The position numbers were made by a program, and so were the translations under genes. The notes under the pieces are model-generated. The model was not told where the DNA came from. It saw only the letters and a program-made list of their open reading frames with translations, and did not search any database. From Anaerolineae bacterium (GTDB lineage Bacteria > Chloroflexota > Anaerolineae > Anaerolineales > Anaerolineaceae), in contig JABUFD010000001.1 of the NCBI GenBank assembly GCA_013314735.1, positions 744,001 through 808,000 on the forward strand: DNA of 64,000 bases, given 5' to 3'. Position 1 is the first letter of the stretch; each line of letters opens with the position of its first letter. Below are positions 15,775 to 24,917 of the stretch, one piece after another.

Positions 15775-18216
15775 ATGCCAACACACAACCGTTTATGGTA
15801 TCAGAAGGCCGCAGAACATTGGACAGACGCGCTTCCATTGGGCACAGGACGCTTGGGAGCGATGGTGTTTGGTGGTGTTGCTACGGAGCGCATCAGCCTG
15901 AATGACGATACACTCTGGTCAGGTGAACCAGGGCAGAATGATTATTACGCGAATATCGATCATACTGATGTTTACCAGGCGGTTGTTAAGCTGTTGAAGG
16001 AAAAGGAGTACCGGGCGGCCCATGATTTAATTAGTGAGAACTGGATGGGTCGGGTGGTAAATTGTTACCAGCCATTGGGTGATCTATTGATTCGATGGGA
16101 ACATGGCAGTCAGGCCGAAAATTACTGCCGTGACCTGACCCTGGAGACCGGCGTCAGTTGTGTGGAATACACAATCAATTCCGTCACATACCGTCGCGAA
16201 TATCTTGCGTCAGCCCCTGATCATGTGCTCGGTCTCCATTTCTCCGCCTCATCGCCTGGGAGGATTACGATGAGTGTGGAATTGGTCTCCCCGCATGTCC
16301 ATCACCACTCAAATCTCTGCGGATACTATTGCTTGCACGGTATTGCCCCAGGGCAGGCGATCCGGTACCCATTTGATCAGCTTGAAAGCTACAAAGGAAA
16401 TCGCCATGCCAAGTATCCGGAAGTGTTTACTGAAGATGGCAGTGTGCGTGAAGATGCGCGTCAAGTGAAATATGGCGGAGAGATTGATGGCAAAGGGATG
16501 CGGTTTGCGGTGGCCCTGACGTACCGGGTTGTTTCGGGCCATAGCAATGTGGTTGATGGAAAATTGTTGATCGAAGGAGCTGATGCCGTTGAGCTGTACC
16601 TGGCAACGGGAACTTCTTACAATGGGTTTGACCGCAGCCCAAGCCGAGACGGAAGGGACGAGGTATGTGAGGTCCTGGAAAACCTTAAGGGTTTGGACGG
16701 GAAGACGTGGGACAACTTTCAAAAAACCGCTGTTGAGGAGCATTCCAGACTCTTCGGGCGGGTGAGTTTTTCTCTCGATTCCATGAACAAGAAGGAATTT
16801 TTGCCTACTGATGAGCGTATCCGTTGTTTTGACGGGACCGATGACCTCGGGTTGATCCCGTTGTTGTTTCAATACGGGCGTTACTTGATGATTTCCGGAT
16901 CGAGACCTGGCAGCCAGCCGTTGAATTTGCAGGGGATCTGGAACGACATGATCCTTCCGCCGTGGGCCAGCAATTACACCCTCAACATCAACACGGAGAT
17001 GAATTACTGGCCTGCAGAAACCTGCAATTTGTCCGAATGTGCCGAACCATTGTTCAGGCTGATCCAGGAACTGGCAGTCAAGGGGAAAAAGGTGGCTGAA
17101 TTGTCTTTTGGCCTGACTGGCTGGACTGCGAACCATAATTCAGATCTATGGCGGGTGGCGAACGCGGTTGAGGGGAATCCGGTCCACTCTTTTTGGCCGC
17201 TGGCTGGTGGCTGGCTGTGCCAACACCTATGGGAGCATTACCAATTTTCTTGTGACCGAACCTTTCTCGAAACCACTGCCTATCCCTTGATGGAGGGAGC
17301 GGCTCAATTCCTGAATGGCTGGTTGATCCAGAACGAAGATGGTGACTTCTTAACACCGGTGGGCACATCTCCTGAAAACCATTTTCGGGTTCCAGATGGT
17401 AATGGTGGGTGGATGAGTGCCGCCATGAGCAGCGGACCAACCATGGATATGGCTATCATCCGGGAATTGTTCACGAATGTGCTGGCTGCGGCAGATGAAT
17501 TGGGAATTCAAACCGCATTCCTGGATGAGATCAGTGACAAACTACCCCGATTGCTGCCGTATCAAATTGGTAAGTATGGGCAGTTAATGGAATGGGCGCA
17601 AGATTTCGAGGAAGCTGAACCGCACCACCGGCATACATCACACCTCTATGGTGTTTTCCCGGGGAATCAGATCACACCAGAAACCGCGGCTCTTGCCGAA
17701 GCAGTGAAGGTTACCTTGCGGCGGCGAGGGGATGAAAGTACCGGTTGGGCGAAAGGTTGGCGCATCTGCCTGTGGGCACGGTTGTTGGATGGCAACCATG
17801 CGCATGCCATGATTACCAGTCTGCTGACATTGGTGGAATCCCAGGGAGACCAGCCGAAATATGGCAGTGGCGGTGGGGTGTATGCCAACCTGTTTGATGC
17901 GCATCCGCCATTCCAGATTGACGGCAATTTTGGGGCAACAGCGGGAATCGCAGAAATGTTGCTGCAAAGTCAGAATGGTGAAATCCACCTGCTGCCAGCT
18001 CTGCCCGATATGTGGGAAAGCGGGTCTATCAATGGACTATGCGCGCGTGGTGGATACCAGGTGGATATCACCTGGAGGGAACATCGGTTGCATTCCTGTA
18101 CGATAAGGGCGACCTCAGGCAGTGGCTGCATTATCCGGTATGGTGAAGCGAGAATTCACAGTGAATTCGACCCCGGTGGTTCGGCAACACTATCATTGCG
18201 TGATTTTAGCGGTTGA
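15775..18216 (+). CDS. Glycoside hydrolase family 95 (alpha-L-fucosidase/galactosidase-like)
   Basis: 813 residues. GH95 enzymes are inverting exo-glycosidases, mostly 1,2-alpha-L-fucosidases, some alpha-L-galactosidases. Recognisable parts: N-terminal domain WYQKAAEHWTDALPLGTGRLGAM and RISLNDDTLWSGEP; the barrel with NLQGIWND, NYTLNINTEMNYWPAE, WTANHNSDLW, TSPENHF, HRHTSHLYGVFPG, STGWAKGWRICLWARL and HPPFQIDGNFGATAGIAEMLLQ; then a C-terminal beta domain. No signal peptide is present, so action inside the cell on imported oligosaccharides is likely. Shine-Dalgarno GGGAG is 8 nt before the ATG. Its end overlaps the convergent glycosyltransferase by 24 nt. Confidence 0.92.
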   Translation: MPTHNRLWYQKAAEHWTDALPLGTGRLGAMVFGGVATERISLNDDTLWSGEPGQNDYYANIDHTDVYQAVVKLLKEKEYRAAHDLISENWMGRVVNCYQPLGDLLIRWEHGSQAENYCRDLTLETGVSCVEYTINSVTYRREYLASAPDHVLGLHFSASSPGRITMSVELVSPHVHHHSNLCGYYCLHGIAPGQAIRYPFDQLESYKGNRHAKYPEVFTEDGSVREDARQVKYGGEIDGKGMRFAVALTYRVVSGHSNVVDGKLLIEGADAVELYLATGTSYNGFDRSPSRDGRDEVCEVLENLKGLDGKTWDNFQKTAVEEHSRLFGRVSFSLDSMNKKEFLPTDERIRCFDGTDDLGLIPLLFQYGRYLMISGSRPGSQPLNLQGIWNDMILPPWASNYTLNINTEMNYWPAETCNLSECAEPLFRLIQELAVKGKKVAELSFGLTGWTANHNSDLWRVANAVEGNPVHSFWPLAGGWLCQHLWEHYQFSCDRTFLETTAYPLMEGAAQFLNGWLIQNEDGDFLTPVGTSPENHFRVPDGNGGWMSAAMSSGPTMDMAIIRELFTNVLAAADELGIQTAFLDEISDKLPRLLPYQIGKYGQLMEWAQDFEEAEPHHRHTSHLYGVFPGNQITPETAALAEAVKVTLRRRGDESTGWAKGWRICLWARLLDGNHAHAMITSLLTLVESQGDQPKYGSGGGVYANLFDAHPPFQIDGNFGATAGIAEMLLQSQNGEIHLLPALPDMWESGSINGLCARGGYQVDITWREHRLHSCTIRATSGSGCIIRYGEARIHSEFDPGGSATLSLRDFSG

Positions 18217-19239
18217 TTCTTGACCAGGAAATAATATCGCCAGATATTGGCTCATCATCAGTTCAATGTCAAACACATCTTCCGCGCGTTTCCGCGCGCC
18301 CTTCCTGAAGGTGTCCTGATGCTCGATCACTGTGATTGCATCATCAATGATTTGATCGAATACCGGTGGTTCAAGTTTCCAATGGTTGCTGCCGTAGGGT
18401 GCACAGCGTCCTGACCATTCGGTCAGCATCTCGGGGATTGCTCCGGTGGCAAAACCTACCACTGGCAGGCCGCAGGCGAGTGATTCGACCACAGTGTTGG
18501 GACATGAGCCATTAATATCCGCTGAAAACAGGAAATGGGCTGATCTATCAAGATGGGGTACCTGCTCACGCGGTACCGCTCCCTGCCAGTGGATCGGAAT
18601 GCCAGCAGTTTTGTCCCAATATTCCTCCAATGCTGGATCCAGCCTGCCAACCACGACCAATTCCAGTGGTTTTTCCAGGCGGGGAGCGAGATGTTCTGCA
18701 AAGTGAATGGCGTTTTCCAGTCCTTTTTCCTGTCCACCGCCCATCCGTCCTTCAAGTACCAGCATGCGGACACGATCTTTGGGTGGAAATTCTTGACCAT
18801 CGGGTGAAAATTCCTGGAGGTCGATGGCATTGAACACGATTTTCATCGGTTTTTCAGCCAGGCCGTAAAAAACATCCCACCATTCTTTGGCGAACTGACT
18901 CTGGTAGATCAATGCGTGCGCCAGGAATTTTCGGATAATCTGCATCAGCCAGTTATTGATCTCGGAGCGAATAAAATGTTTCACCCCGGTGTTCATGTGG
19001 CGATGATGCCAATTGGGACCATCCAGGCGCTGGACAATCCGAACACCTTTCAACCGAGCGAGAAGAAGTTTGAACAAGTGGCGTGATCCGGCAATCACCA
19101 GGATTACATCCACATTGCTGCCAAGCGGATCGTTGGTGATCTGGTATCCGCGTTCACGTGCTTTGCCAGTGAAACGGGCATAAAAAGAGGCAGGACCAGC
19201 CAGGGTTTCCAACTTGGGCAGTACGCAAATTGTCTTCAT
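18193..19239 (-). CDS. Glycosyltransferase, family 4 (GT-B fold)
   Basis: 348 residues. The C-terminal nucleotide-sugar domain is clear: LVVVGRLDP, HWQGAVPREQVPHLDRSAHFLF and SCPNTVVESLACGLPVVGFATGAIPEM, where the E-x7-E-like motif contacts the donor. The N-terminal acceptor domain is divergent and contains a basic amphipathic stretch that could touch the membrane. It lies 9 nt downstream of wecB, so a joint role in an exopolysaccharide, wall glycan or glycolipid is likely. Donor and acceptor are unknown. Confidence 0.88.
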   Translation of the reverse strand: MKTICVLPKLETLAGPASFYARFTGKARERGYQITNDPLGSNVDVILVIAGSRHLFKLLLARLKGVRIVQRLDGPNWHHRHMNTGVKHFIRSEINNWLMQIIRKFLAHALIYQSQFAKEWWDVFYGLAEKPMKIVFNAIDLQEFSPDGQEFPPKDRVRMLVLEGRMGGGQEKGLENAIHFAEHLAPRLEKPLELVVVGRLDPALEEYWDKTAGIPIHWQGAVPREQVPHLDRSAHFLFSADINGSCPNTVVESLACGLPVVGFATGAIPEMLTEWSGRCAPYGSNHWKLEPPVFDQIIDDAITVIEHQDTFRKGARKRAEDVFDIELMMSQYLAILFPGQESTAKITQ

Positions 19240-19248
19240 ACGGAAATG

Positions 19249-20382
19249 TCAGGCTTCCCTGTCAGGGTCGTGAAAGTGCATCAGTGCGGTGACAATTTTG
19301 TGGGCTGCATTGCCATCGCCAAATGGATTGAGCCGCGATGCCATTTCCTGATACGCAGACGGATTGTCGAGTAATTGACGCATGCTGCCAATGATAACCT
19401 CGGGGTCACTGCCGACCAGTTTCAACACGCCGGCTTCCACCCCTTCCGGTCGTTCTGTTACATTGCGGAAGACAAGAGTCGGGATGTGAAGGGCTGTGGC
19501 CTCTTCCTGCAATCCGCCCGAATCTGTCAGCACCAGGGTTGCATTGCGCATCACATGAACCAATGAGAGGTAGGGCAGCGGATCCATCAGAAAGATATTG
19601 GATTGATCCGACAGCATCTCATATGCTGCTTCCCTGACATTGGGGTTTAAATGTACCGGGTAAACGATGTTGATCTCATCCTGGTAGATTTGGGCCAACC
19701 GTTTTACTGCATGGAAGATGTTACGCAATGGCTGGCCAAAATTCTCCCGCCGGTGGGCAGTCATCAGGACCAATTTTTTTCCGGCTTGATTCACGTTCGC
19801 CAATAAAGCATTCGTTTCCGGGTCCGGTAGCCGTGCTGTGATTTCATTAAGGGCATCTATGACCGGATTGCCGGTCACGCATATCCGCCAATCTGGCACT
19901 CCTTCGCGCAACAGATTGGTACGGCTGTGTTCGGTCGGGGCGAAATGCAGGTCGGCGAGTGTGCCAGCCATACGGCGGTTGCCTTCTTCAGGAAACGGCT
20001 GCCATTTGTTCCCGGTGCGAAGTCCGGCTTCAACATGCCCGAAATTGACCTGGTGATAGTAAGCCAACATAGCGGTGCAAAGCACTGTGGTGGTATCTCC
20101 CTGTGCCAGGATCCAATCCGGCTGGATTTGCCTGATCACCGGGGAAAGATGTTCCATGATTCGGGCTGATAGTAGTGGCAGAGTCTGGTTGGCCTGCATC
20201 AGGTCGAGGTCATAGGCAGGCTTGAGCCCAAATAAATCCAACACCTGATCCATCATTTCACGGTGCTGGGCGGTGACACACAGGATGGACTCGATGCCGA
20301 TATGGTTCTGCAGTGCTTTGATCACTGGCGCCATCTTCACCGCTTCCGGGCGGGTGCCGATTATGGATAAAACTTTTAACAT
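19249..20382 (-). CDS. wecB: UDP-N-acetylglucosamine 2-epimerase (non-hydrolysing)
   Basis: 377 residues from the ATG at 20382. The enzyme interconverts UDP-GlcNAc and UDP-ManNAc for surface polysaccharides or teichoic-acid linkage units. Family motifs: IIGTRPEAVKMAPVIKAL at the start, TAQHREMMDQVLDLF, LAQGDTTTVL, FGHVEAGLRTG, MTAHRRENFG, and LTDSGGLQEEATALHIPTLVFRNVTERPEGVEAG near the C-terminus. Upstream in-frame codons to 20499 include the downstream gene's terminator and do not match the family, so they are excluded. It forms an operon with the following glycosyltransferase. Confidence 0.96.
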   Translation of the reverse strand: MLKVLSIIGTRPEAVKMAPVIKALQNHIGIESILCVTAQHREMMDQVLDLFGLKPAYDLDLMQANQTLPLLSARIMEHLSPVIRQIQPDWILAQGDTTTVLCTAMLAYYHQVNFGHVEAGLRTGNKWQPFPEEGNRRMAGTLADLHFAPTEHSRTNLLREGVPDWRICVTGNPVIDALNEITARLPDPETNALLANVNQAGKKLVLMTAHRRENFGQPLRNIFHAVKRLAQIYQDEINIVYPVHLNPNVREAAYEMLSDQSNIFLMDPLPYLSLVHVMRNATLVLTDSGGLQEEATALHIPTLVFRNVTERPEGVEAGVLKLVGSDPEVIIGSMRQLLDNPSAYQEMASRLNPFGDGNAAHKIVTALMHFHDPDREA

Positions 20383-20478
20383 TTCCTGATGATCCCTTCG
20401 AAGTGATACCGCCAATTGTAACATGGCGGATGGCAGTAGAGAGATATGGCGGAGGGCTGCCGTTACCGGGGCATAACG

Positions 20479-20512
20479 AAAAAAGCGCCGAAACGTCATT
20501 CAGCGCTTTTTC
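20479..20512 (-). terminator. Intrinsic terminator of the mutarotase-like gene
   Basis: A 13-bp stem with one G-T pair (20480-20492 with 20499-20511), 6-nt loop, and T-runs on both strands. It lies 14 nt after the stop codon at 20526. Confidence 0.85.
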
Positions 20513-20525
20513 TCAAGGTTGATTG

Positions 20526-21425
20526 TTATTTAATAAGCGGTAGTATGGAACGATCAATCTCTTCTTCGGACTGAGGGGTGGGCACATCGGCGAACAGTTT
20601 CCAAATTTCAACATGCTCAACCGTTTCACCTGGTTCCAACCAGCAGAGGGGTCCGAGCGTCTCCAGCTCGAGCATAGCCTCGTTGGTGAAGGTTTCTACA
20701 TTACAGCCCATATCGGCATAATCAAAGGCGGGATTGAAGTCAAAGTATTTCACAAACAACAAACTCTGGTTCACGTAGGCAGCCCATCCATCGGTTACGT
20801 TTGTGCCGGCTTTTTGCGCAATTTCGTTGCCTTCCTGTGATTGCAGCAACATATACTTTTTTCCCCATGTCCAGCGCGGGTCAGACATGTAGGTATACGG
20901 CCACAGGGTGATGGTGTTGCTGGGCAGCAGGTCGCCATCGGTATGAGAGCCGCGTTTGGGGAAGGGAACAATCGCTTTTCCGCCGGGAGCCATAACGGAC
21001 AGCGCCCAGGGTGCCAGTTCGACCGCCCACAGGTTGTGGTTGATGAGGCGGTGAACCAATTTCACTTCTGCGTGAACAGGATCGAGATAAATATCGATCT
21101 GTTTCTCAATCCCGGTGGTTTTTTCTGTACCCTGAACCAAGCGAATAAAGGTTCCTAAATTTTCAATTTTCACCGGCAGGTTATCCGGCTCATAAGTTCG
21201 GGGTTGCCCTTCCGGGGCATGCCATAAACGGTGACCTCCATAGATGCGCCATTCGTCCCCGCCAGTTTTCCCAAGCATCTCATCGTAATTCTTAAATACG
21301 TTGGTACCACCGGAAAAACCAAACCAGATAATCCGAGGTCCAACATCCGTGGTCACCACCAGTTCGATGGTTTCATTGGATAACCGGTAACAATTGTCCC
21401 ATCCGTGATAATGGATTTTTTCCAT
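20526..21425 (-). CDS. Galactose mutarotase-like (DUF4380-type) protein
   Basis: 299 residues. The N-terminus (YRLSNETIELVVTTDVGPRIIWFGF) and the patterns GGHRLWHAPE, DIYLDPVHAEVKLVHRLIN, ALSVMAPGGKAIVPFP and LETLGPLCWLEPGETVEHVEIWKL are those of the beta-sandwich aldose-epimerase/galactose mutarotase superfamily, in the DUF4380-like branch. Members bind carbohydrate; catalysis by this branch is not established. Shine-Dalgarno AAGGAG is 8 nt before the ATG. It is a single-gene unit ending in a strong terminator, within the sugar-related block. Confidence 0.82.
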   Translation of the reverse strand: MEKIHYHGWDNCYRLSNETIELVVTTDVGPRIIWFGFSGGTNVFKNYDEMLGKTGGDEWRIYGGHRLWHAPEGQPRTYEPDNLPVKIENLGTFIRLVQGTEKTTGIEKQIDIYLDPVHAEVKLVHRLINHNLWAVELAPWALSVMAPGGKAIVPFPKRGSHTDGDLLPSNTITLWPYTYMSDPRWTWGKKYMLLQSQEGNEIAQKAGTNVTDGWAAYVNQSLLFVKYFDFNPAFDYADMGCNVETFTNEAMLELETLGPLCWLEPGETVEHVEIWKLFADVPTPQSEEEIDRSILPLIK

Positions 21426-21467
21426 TGCCTACTCCTTATGATTGATTATTGATGGATTAATGTTAAC

Positions 21468-22526
21468 TCATTTTCTGCTGTCATACAAAAGTGATGGCAA
21501 AAAATGTGAGTGCGTTTCGTCTACTGTTGAGGTCAGGCAATCACGGATGAAGTCTGCTGCAATGCGATTGGCTTTTTCCGCCTCGGGGATGACCATGTTG
21601 AATATGCTCCATACATGTCCCATGTTGGGTTCAACCAGCAGCTCCACATCCACCCCGGCGATGGAAGCACGGTCGGCAAAACGGATCGAATCATCAAGCA
21701 ATATTTCAATACCGCCAGCGATGATCAGCATGGGGGGAAGGCCGGACAGATTTCCATATAATGGTGAAATCAAGGGGAGAGTTGGCGAGTGATCGCCGCA
21801 ATACAGGGCGGCCGATTTTTCGAGGTTTGACCAGGTTAATTGTGGGTCCTCGCTTGCCAGGCGAATGATGGAATTCCCTGTACCGGCGAGGTCCAGCCAG
21901 GGAGACATCAGCAGGGCGCATGCAGGGAGAGGGACACCTTTCTCCTTCAAGTATAAGAGGAGAGACGCTGTCAGGCCACCGCCGGCAGAATCTCCTGCCA
22001 CTGCGATTTTCTCTGGGCGATATCCAGCGGATAACAACCAACGATAGGCGGCATAGGCGTCATCCAAGGCGGCGGGGAAAGGATGTTCTGGCGCCAGCCG
22101 GTAATCAACCAGCAGGACACGGGTACCGGCCTGGTCTGCTAGGTGCTGGGTGTACAGGCGGTGAAAGGTCGGCGTTCTGACCACGTACGCTCCGCCATGC
22201 AGGTACAGGATCACATGGCCTTTGTCGATCTCAGTTTCGGGGATCACCCATTCCACAGGCACGCCTTCGATATGGATCTGTTTGTCAGCGATAACATCCT
22301 CTTCTCTCAGGATGACTTTGCGCAAGATATCCATCACTTCACGTTGTTCTTCGATCGTTTTGTTGGCATTCACCCAGCGGTTGATTCGCGCCAAAAAGTA
22401 AAAGAACCGGCTCCTGAGGCTGGGGTAAATAAACCCGAAATATTCCAGGAATATGATTGTGATGCTGCCCGAAAGAAGAGCAATCAGGATTTGTTTTCTC
22501 TTTCGTTGATTTTCAGGAGTACTCAT
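21468..22526 (-). CDS. Alpha/beta hydrolase, hormone-sensitive lipase-like esterase
   Basis: 352 residues. An N-terminal hydrophobic segment (IALLSGSITIIFLEYFGFIY, residues about 12-31) after RKRKQ suggests a membrane anchor with the basic side inside. The esterase domain has the oxyanion-hole motif LYLHGGAYVV, the nucleophile elbow VAGDSAGGGL with the catalytic Ser, and near the end EILLDDSIRFADRA and NMGHVWSIF carrying the likely Asp and His. These mark bacterial esterase family IV (HSL-like). The substrate is not predictable. AAGG lies 9 nt before the ATG. Confidence 0.9.
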   Translation of the reverse strand: MSTPENQRKRKQILIALLSGSITIIFLEYFGFIYPSLRSRFFYFLARINRWVNANKTIEEQREVMDILRKVILREEDVIADKQIHIEGVPVEWVIPETEIDKGHVILYLHGGAYVVRTPTFHRLYTQHLADQAGTRVLLVDYRLAPEHPFPAALDDAYAAYRWLLSAGYRPEKIAVAGDSAGGGLTASLLLYLKEKGVPLPACALLMSPWLDLAGTGNSIIRLASEDPQLTWSNLEKSAALYCGDHSPTLPLISPLYGNLSGLPPMLIIAGGIEILLDDSIRFADRASIAGVDVELLVEPNMGHVWSIFNMVIPEAEKANRIAADFIRDCLTSTVDETHSHFLPSLLYDSRK

Positions 22527-22645
22527 TTCACTTCGCCTTCCATTCCCTGTTTGTCGGGTTAAGTTTAATCGATTTTGAGGCTTCTGACTGCCGATATAAA
22601 AATGGATTTATAATGGATGCAATGACTTTACCATTAGGAGGTAAA

Positions 22646-23689
22646 ATGGCGAAACTGTATTGCGAACCAATGATCGAGATTACACGGGGAGCATTGGTGG
22701 AATCGATCCATTTCGGTGCCATGGCTGTCGTGGATGCCAATGGCAGGCTGGTTGCTTCTGTTGGAGACGTGAATGAAGTCCTTTATCTGCGTTCTTCGTC
22801 AAAACCATTTCAGACGATGCCGTTGGTGGAAATGGGTGGTTTGGAAGCCTATGGCCTGACGCAGAAGGAACTGGCAATCACCTGTGCCTCACACCAAGGT
22901 ACGGATGATCATGTGGACACATTGGTTGGCATGCACAAGAAAATCGGTATTACGCTTGAACATTTGCAGTGTGGTATCCATCCGCCAGCTGACCGCGAAA
23001 CCTATGATGCGATGATACTGCGGGGTGAAATGCCGAATGCGTATCGCCATAATTGTTCTGGAAAGCATACCGGCATTCTGGCGCAGGCGAAAATGCAGGG
23101 GCACACCCTCGATGACTATATGAAACCCGAACATCCAACCCAACAACGGATTATTCGAACCTTTGCTGAGATGGTCGGTATGGAGCCACAAGATGTGGTG
23201 TTAGGCATCGATGGGTGTTCTGTTCCGGTATTTGGAGTCCCATTATGGAAAGCAGCTTTTGGGTATGCCCGGTTGTGTGATCCTGCCAATTTGCCTGAAC
23301 CACGCAAAGGCGCATGCAAGATAATTACCGCCGCGATGATGGCACATCCTGAGATGGTCAGCGGACCGCACCACAGTCTGGACACCACCTTGATGCAGGC
23401 TTTACCGGGAAAGGTTGTTTCAAAAGGAGGGGCGGATGGTTATCAGGCGATCGGGGTGCTGCCCGGGGTGATATCACCGGAGAGTCCCGGGTTGGGGATT
23501 ACGATGAAATTTACCGATGGCGATGCGGAATCCAGGGCGCGCGGCGCTGCTTCGGTAAAAGTGCTGCACGATTTGGGTGTGTTCGAAACCATCCCGGAGA
23601 TACTGCAGGAATTCGCTGAGCGTGCCATCCAGAATGTGCGTGGCTTCGATGTTGGAAACATACAATGTCGGTTTTCCATCTCGGGTTAA
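22646..23689 (+). CDS. L-asparaginase, asparaginase II (Rhizobium etli AnsA-like) family
   Basis: 347 residues from the ATG at 22646, set by AGGAGG 4-5 nt upstream. The family is distinct from E. coli-type asparaginases. Visible signatures: TRGALVESIHFGAMAVVDANG, YLRSSSKPFQTMPLVE, TCASHQGTDDHV (Cys-His-containing core), NCSGKHTGILAQAK and GIDGCSVPVFGVPL. It would release ammonia and aspartate from asparagine in the cytoplasm. The next gene starts 5 nt after its stop. The -10 TATAAT at 22609-22614 is a plausible promoter element. Confidence 0.93.
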   Translation: MAKLYCEPMIEITRGALVESIHFGAMAVVDANGRLVASVGDVNEVLYLRSSSKPFQTMPLVEMGGLEAYGLTQKELAITCASHQGTDDHVDTLVGMHKKIGITLEHLQCGIHPPADRETYDAMILRGEMPNAYRHNCSGKHTGILAQAKMQGHTLDDYMKPEHPTQQRIIRTFAEMVGMEPQDVVLGIDGCSVPVFGVPLWKAAFGYARLCDPANLPEPRKGACKIITAAMMAHPEMVSGPHHSLDTTLMQALPGKVVSKGGADGYQAIGVLPGVISPESPGLGITMKFTDGDAESRARGAASVKVLHDLGVFETIPEILQEFAERAIQNVRGFDVGNIQCRFSISG

Positions 23690-23693
23690 ACGG

Positions 23694-24362
23694 ATGAATG
23701 GGTTATCACGGGAGGAACGGGCAACGGCTGTACGTGAACATCTTCGAGCGGCTTTCGGCATGCCTGACTGGGAAAAGCGGGATGCATTGGATGAACTCAT
23801 ACTGACCGTGTTGTCACAGAATACCAACGACCGAAACAGAGACCTTGCTTACCAGGGGCTGCGCGCGAAGTTCAACACCTGGGAACATGTTCGAGATGCA
23901 ACGCCAGAATCCGTCATTGACGCCATTCGCATTGCGGGTCTGGCAAATCAGAAGGGTCCGCGAATTCAAGCAATTTTGCAGACTATTACCGAGCAACAGG
24001 GAGACCTGGACCTTTCCTTCCTCTCACAGATGCAACCGGGTGATATGCACGCCTGGCTGACCGCTTTAAAAGGTGTTGGGCCTAAAACGGCATCGATTGT
24101 TATGCTCTTCTCTTTGGAGACACCTGCATTCCCGGTTGACACGCATGTTTACCGGGTAAGTGGTAGGATCGGTCTGCGAGACCAAGCTACCAGTGTGGAA
24201 GCGGCACATGAAACATTGGCATCACTCTTTCCACAGGATTCATATGGTGAGGTGCACCTGAATCTGATTCGCCTGGGGCGCCAAATATGCCATGCGCGAA
24301 AGCCTTCCTGCCCCACATGCCCGGTGGCGGATTTGTGCCTGTACCCACAAAAAACAGCCTGA
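23694..24362 (+). CDS. nth: Endonuclease III family DNA glycosylase
   Basis: 222 residues. Endonuclease III removes oxidised pyrimidines and nicks the abasic site. The helix-hairpin-helix is LKGVGPKTASIVMLF, containing the catalytic Lys; the catalytic Asp is in PVDTHVYRVSGR. The C-terminal [4Fe-4S] loop has the exact spacing C-x6-C-x2-C-x5-C (CHARKPSCPTCPVADLC). The ATG at 23694, just after the asparaginase stop, gives a family-like N-terminus; longer versions would run into the asparaginase gene. Only a weak Shine-Dalgarno site is seen, so coupling with the upstream gene is likely. Confidence 0.93.
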   Translation: MNGLSREERATAVREHLRAAFGMPDWEKRDALDELILTVLSQNTNDRNRDLAYQGLRAKFNTWEHVRDATPESVIDAIRIAGLANQKGPRIQAILQTITEQQGDLDLSFLSQMQPGDMHAWLTALKGVGPKTASIVMLFSLETPAFPVDTHVYRVSGRIGLRDQATSVEAAHETLASLFPQDSYGEVHLNLIRLGRQICHARKPSCPTCPVADLCLYPQKTA

Positions 24363-24365
24363 TCG

Positions 24366-24905
24366 TCATTCCGGCTGCGGGTACAGCACGGTGTTCTTAC
24401 CGCGGTGAGTTTCCCATGGGTAAATGATAAACCTGTCAGTAATGTCTGCGTAATGATCCGGCCGTTCCTGGCCGAACAGGTTTCTGTACGGGTTAAAATG
24501 CAGTACGCAGGTAGTCGGGTTACCTCCCGCGCATTCCACCCGGATTTTTACAGAGGAGATTGTGCGTCCGGAACCCCACACGTCATCGACGATTAACACA
24601 TTTTGCCCCTGCAGCAACTCATCACCAGGGAATTGGAGAAACTTGGGCCAGATGGTAAAACGTTCATCCTTGGCATGGTGGTCGCGGAATTCCCATTGCG
24701 CGGGGAAATCGACAGAGGCGGTGAGGATGGTAGAAATGTCCATGGTTTCTGCCAGCAGACCGCCAGGGATAATGCCACCGCGGGTGATGACCACCATGGT
24801 TTGGTATTCACAATCAAACTGAGGCAAGAGGCGGTCAATCAGTTTGGTTACATCATCCCACGACAATACTAATGGTGCGATATTCGGGCGGGTTTCAGTA
24901 CTCAT
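24366..24905 (-). CDS. Phosphoribosyltransferase, xanthine/hypoxanthine type
   Basis: 179 residues. Type I PRTases transfer a base to PRPP. The PRPP-binding motif is VLIVDDVWGSGRT (about residues 100-112), and the early VVITRGGIIPGGLLAE is the PPi loop. The FNPYR and IIYPWE segments resemble archaeal/chloroflexal xanthine-guanine PRTases, so purine salvage is likely but the base is uncertain. The ATG at 24905 has no Shine-Dalgarno site; an extended -10 (TGCTATAAT) ends 6 nt before it, so it may be transcribed without a leader as well as from the upstream gene. Confidence 0.87.
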   Translation of the reverse strand: MSTETRPNIAPLVLSWDDVTKLIDRLLPQFDCEYQTMVVITRGGIIPGGLLAETMDISTILTASVDFPAQWEFRDHHAKDERFTIWPKFLQFPGDELLQGQNVLIVDDVWGSGRTISSVKIRVECAGGNPTTCVLHFNPYRNLFGQERPDHYADITDRFIIYPWETHRGKNTVLYPQPE

Positions 24906-24911
24906 AGGAAA

Positions 24912-24917
24912 ATTATA
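24912..24917 (-). promoter_or_regulatory. Extended -10 box before the phosphoribosyltransferase gene
   Basis: TATAAT preceded by TGC on the minus strand, ending 6 nt before the ATG at 24905. It contains the stop codon of the upstream phosphodiesterase gene. No -35 is evident. Confidence 0.35.
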
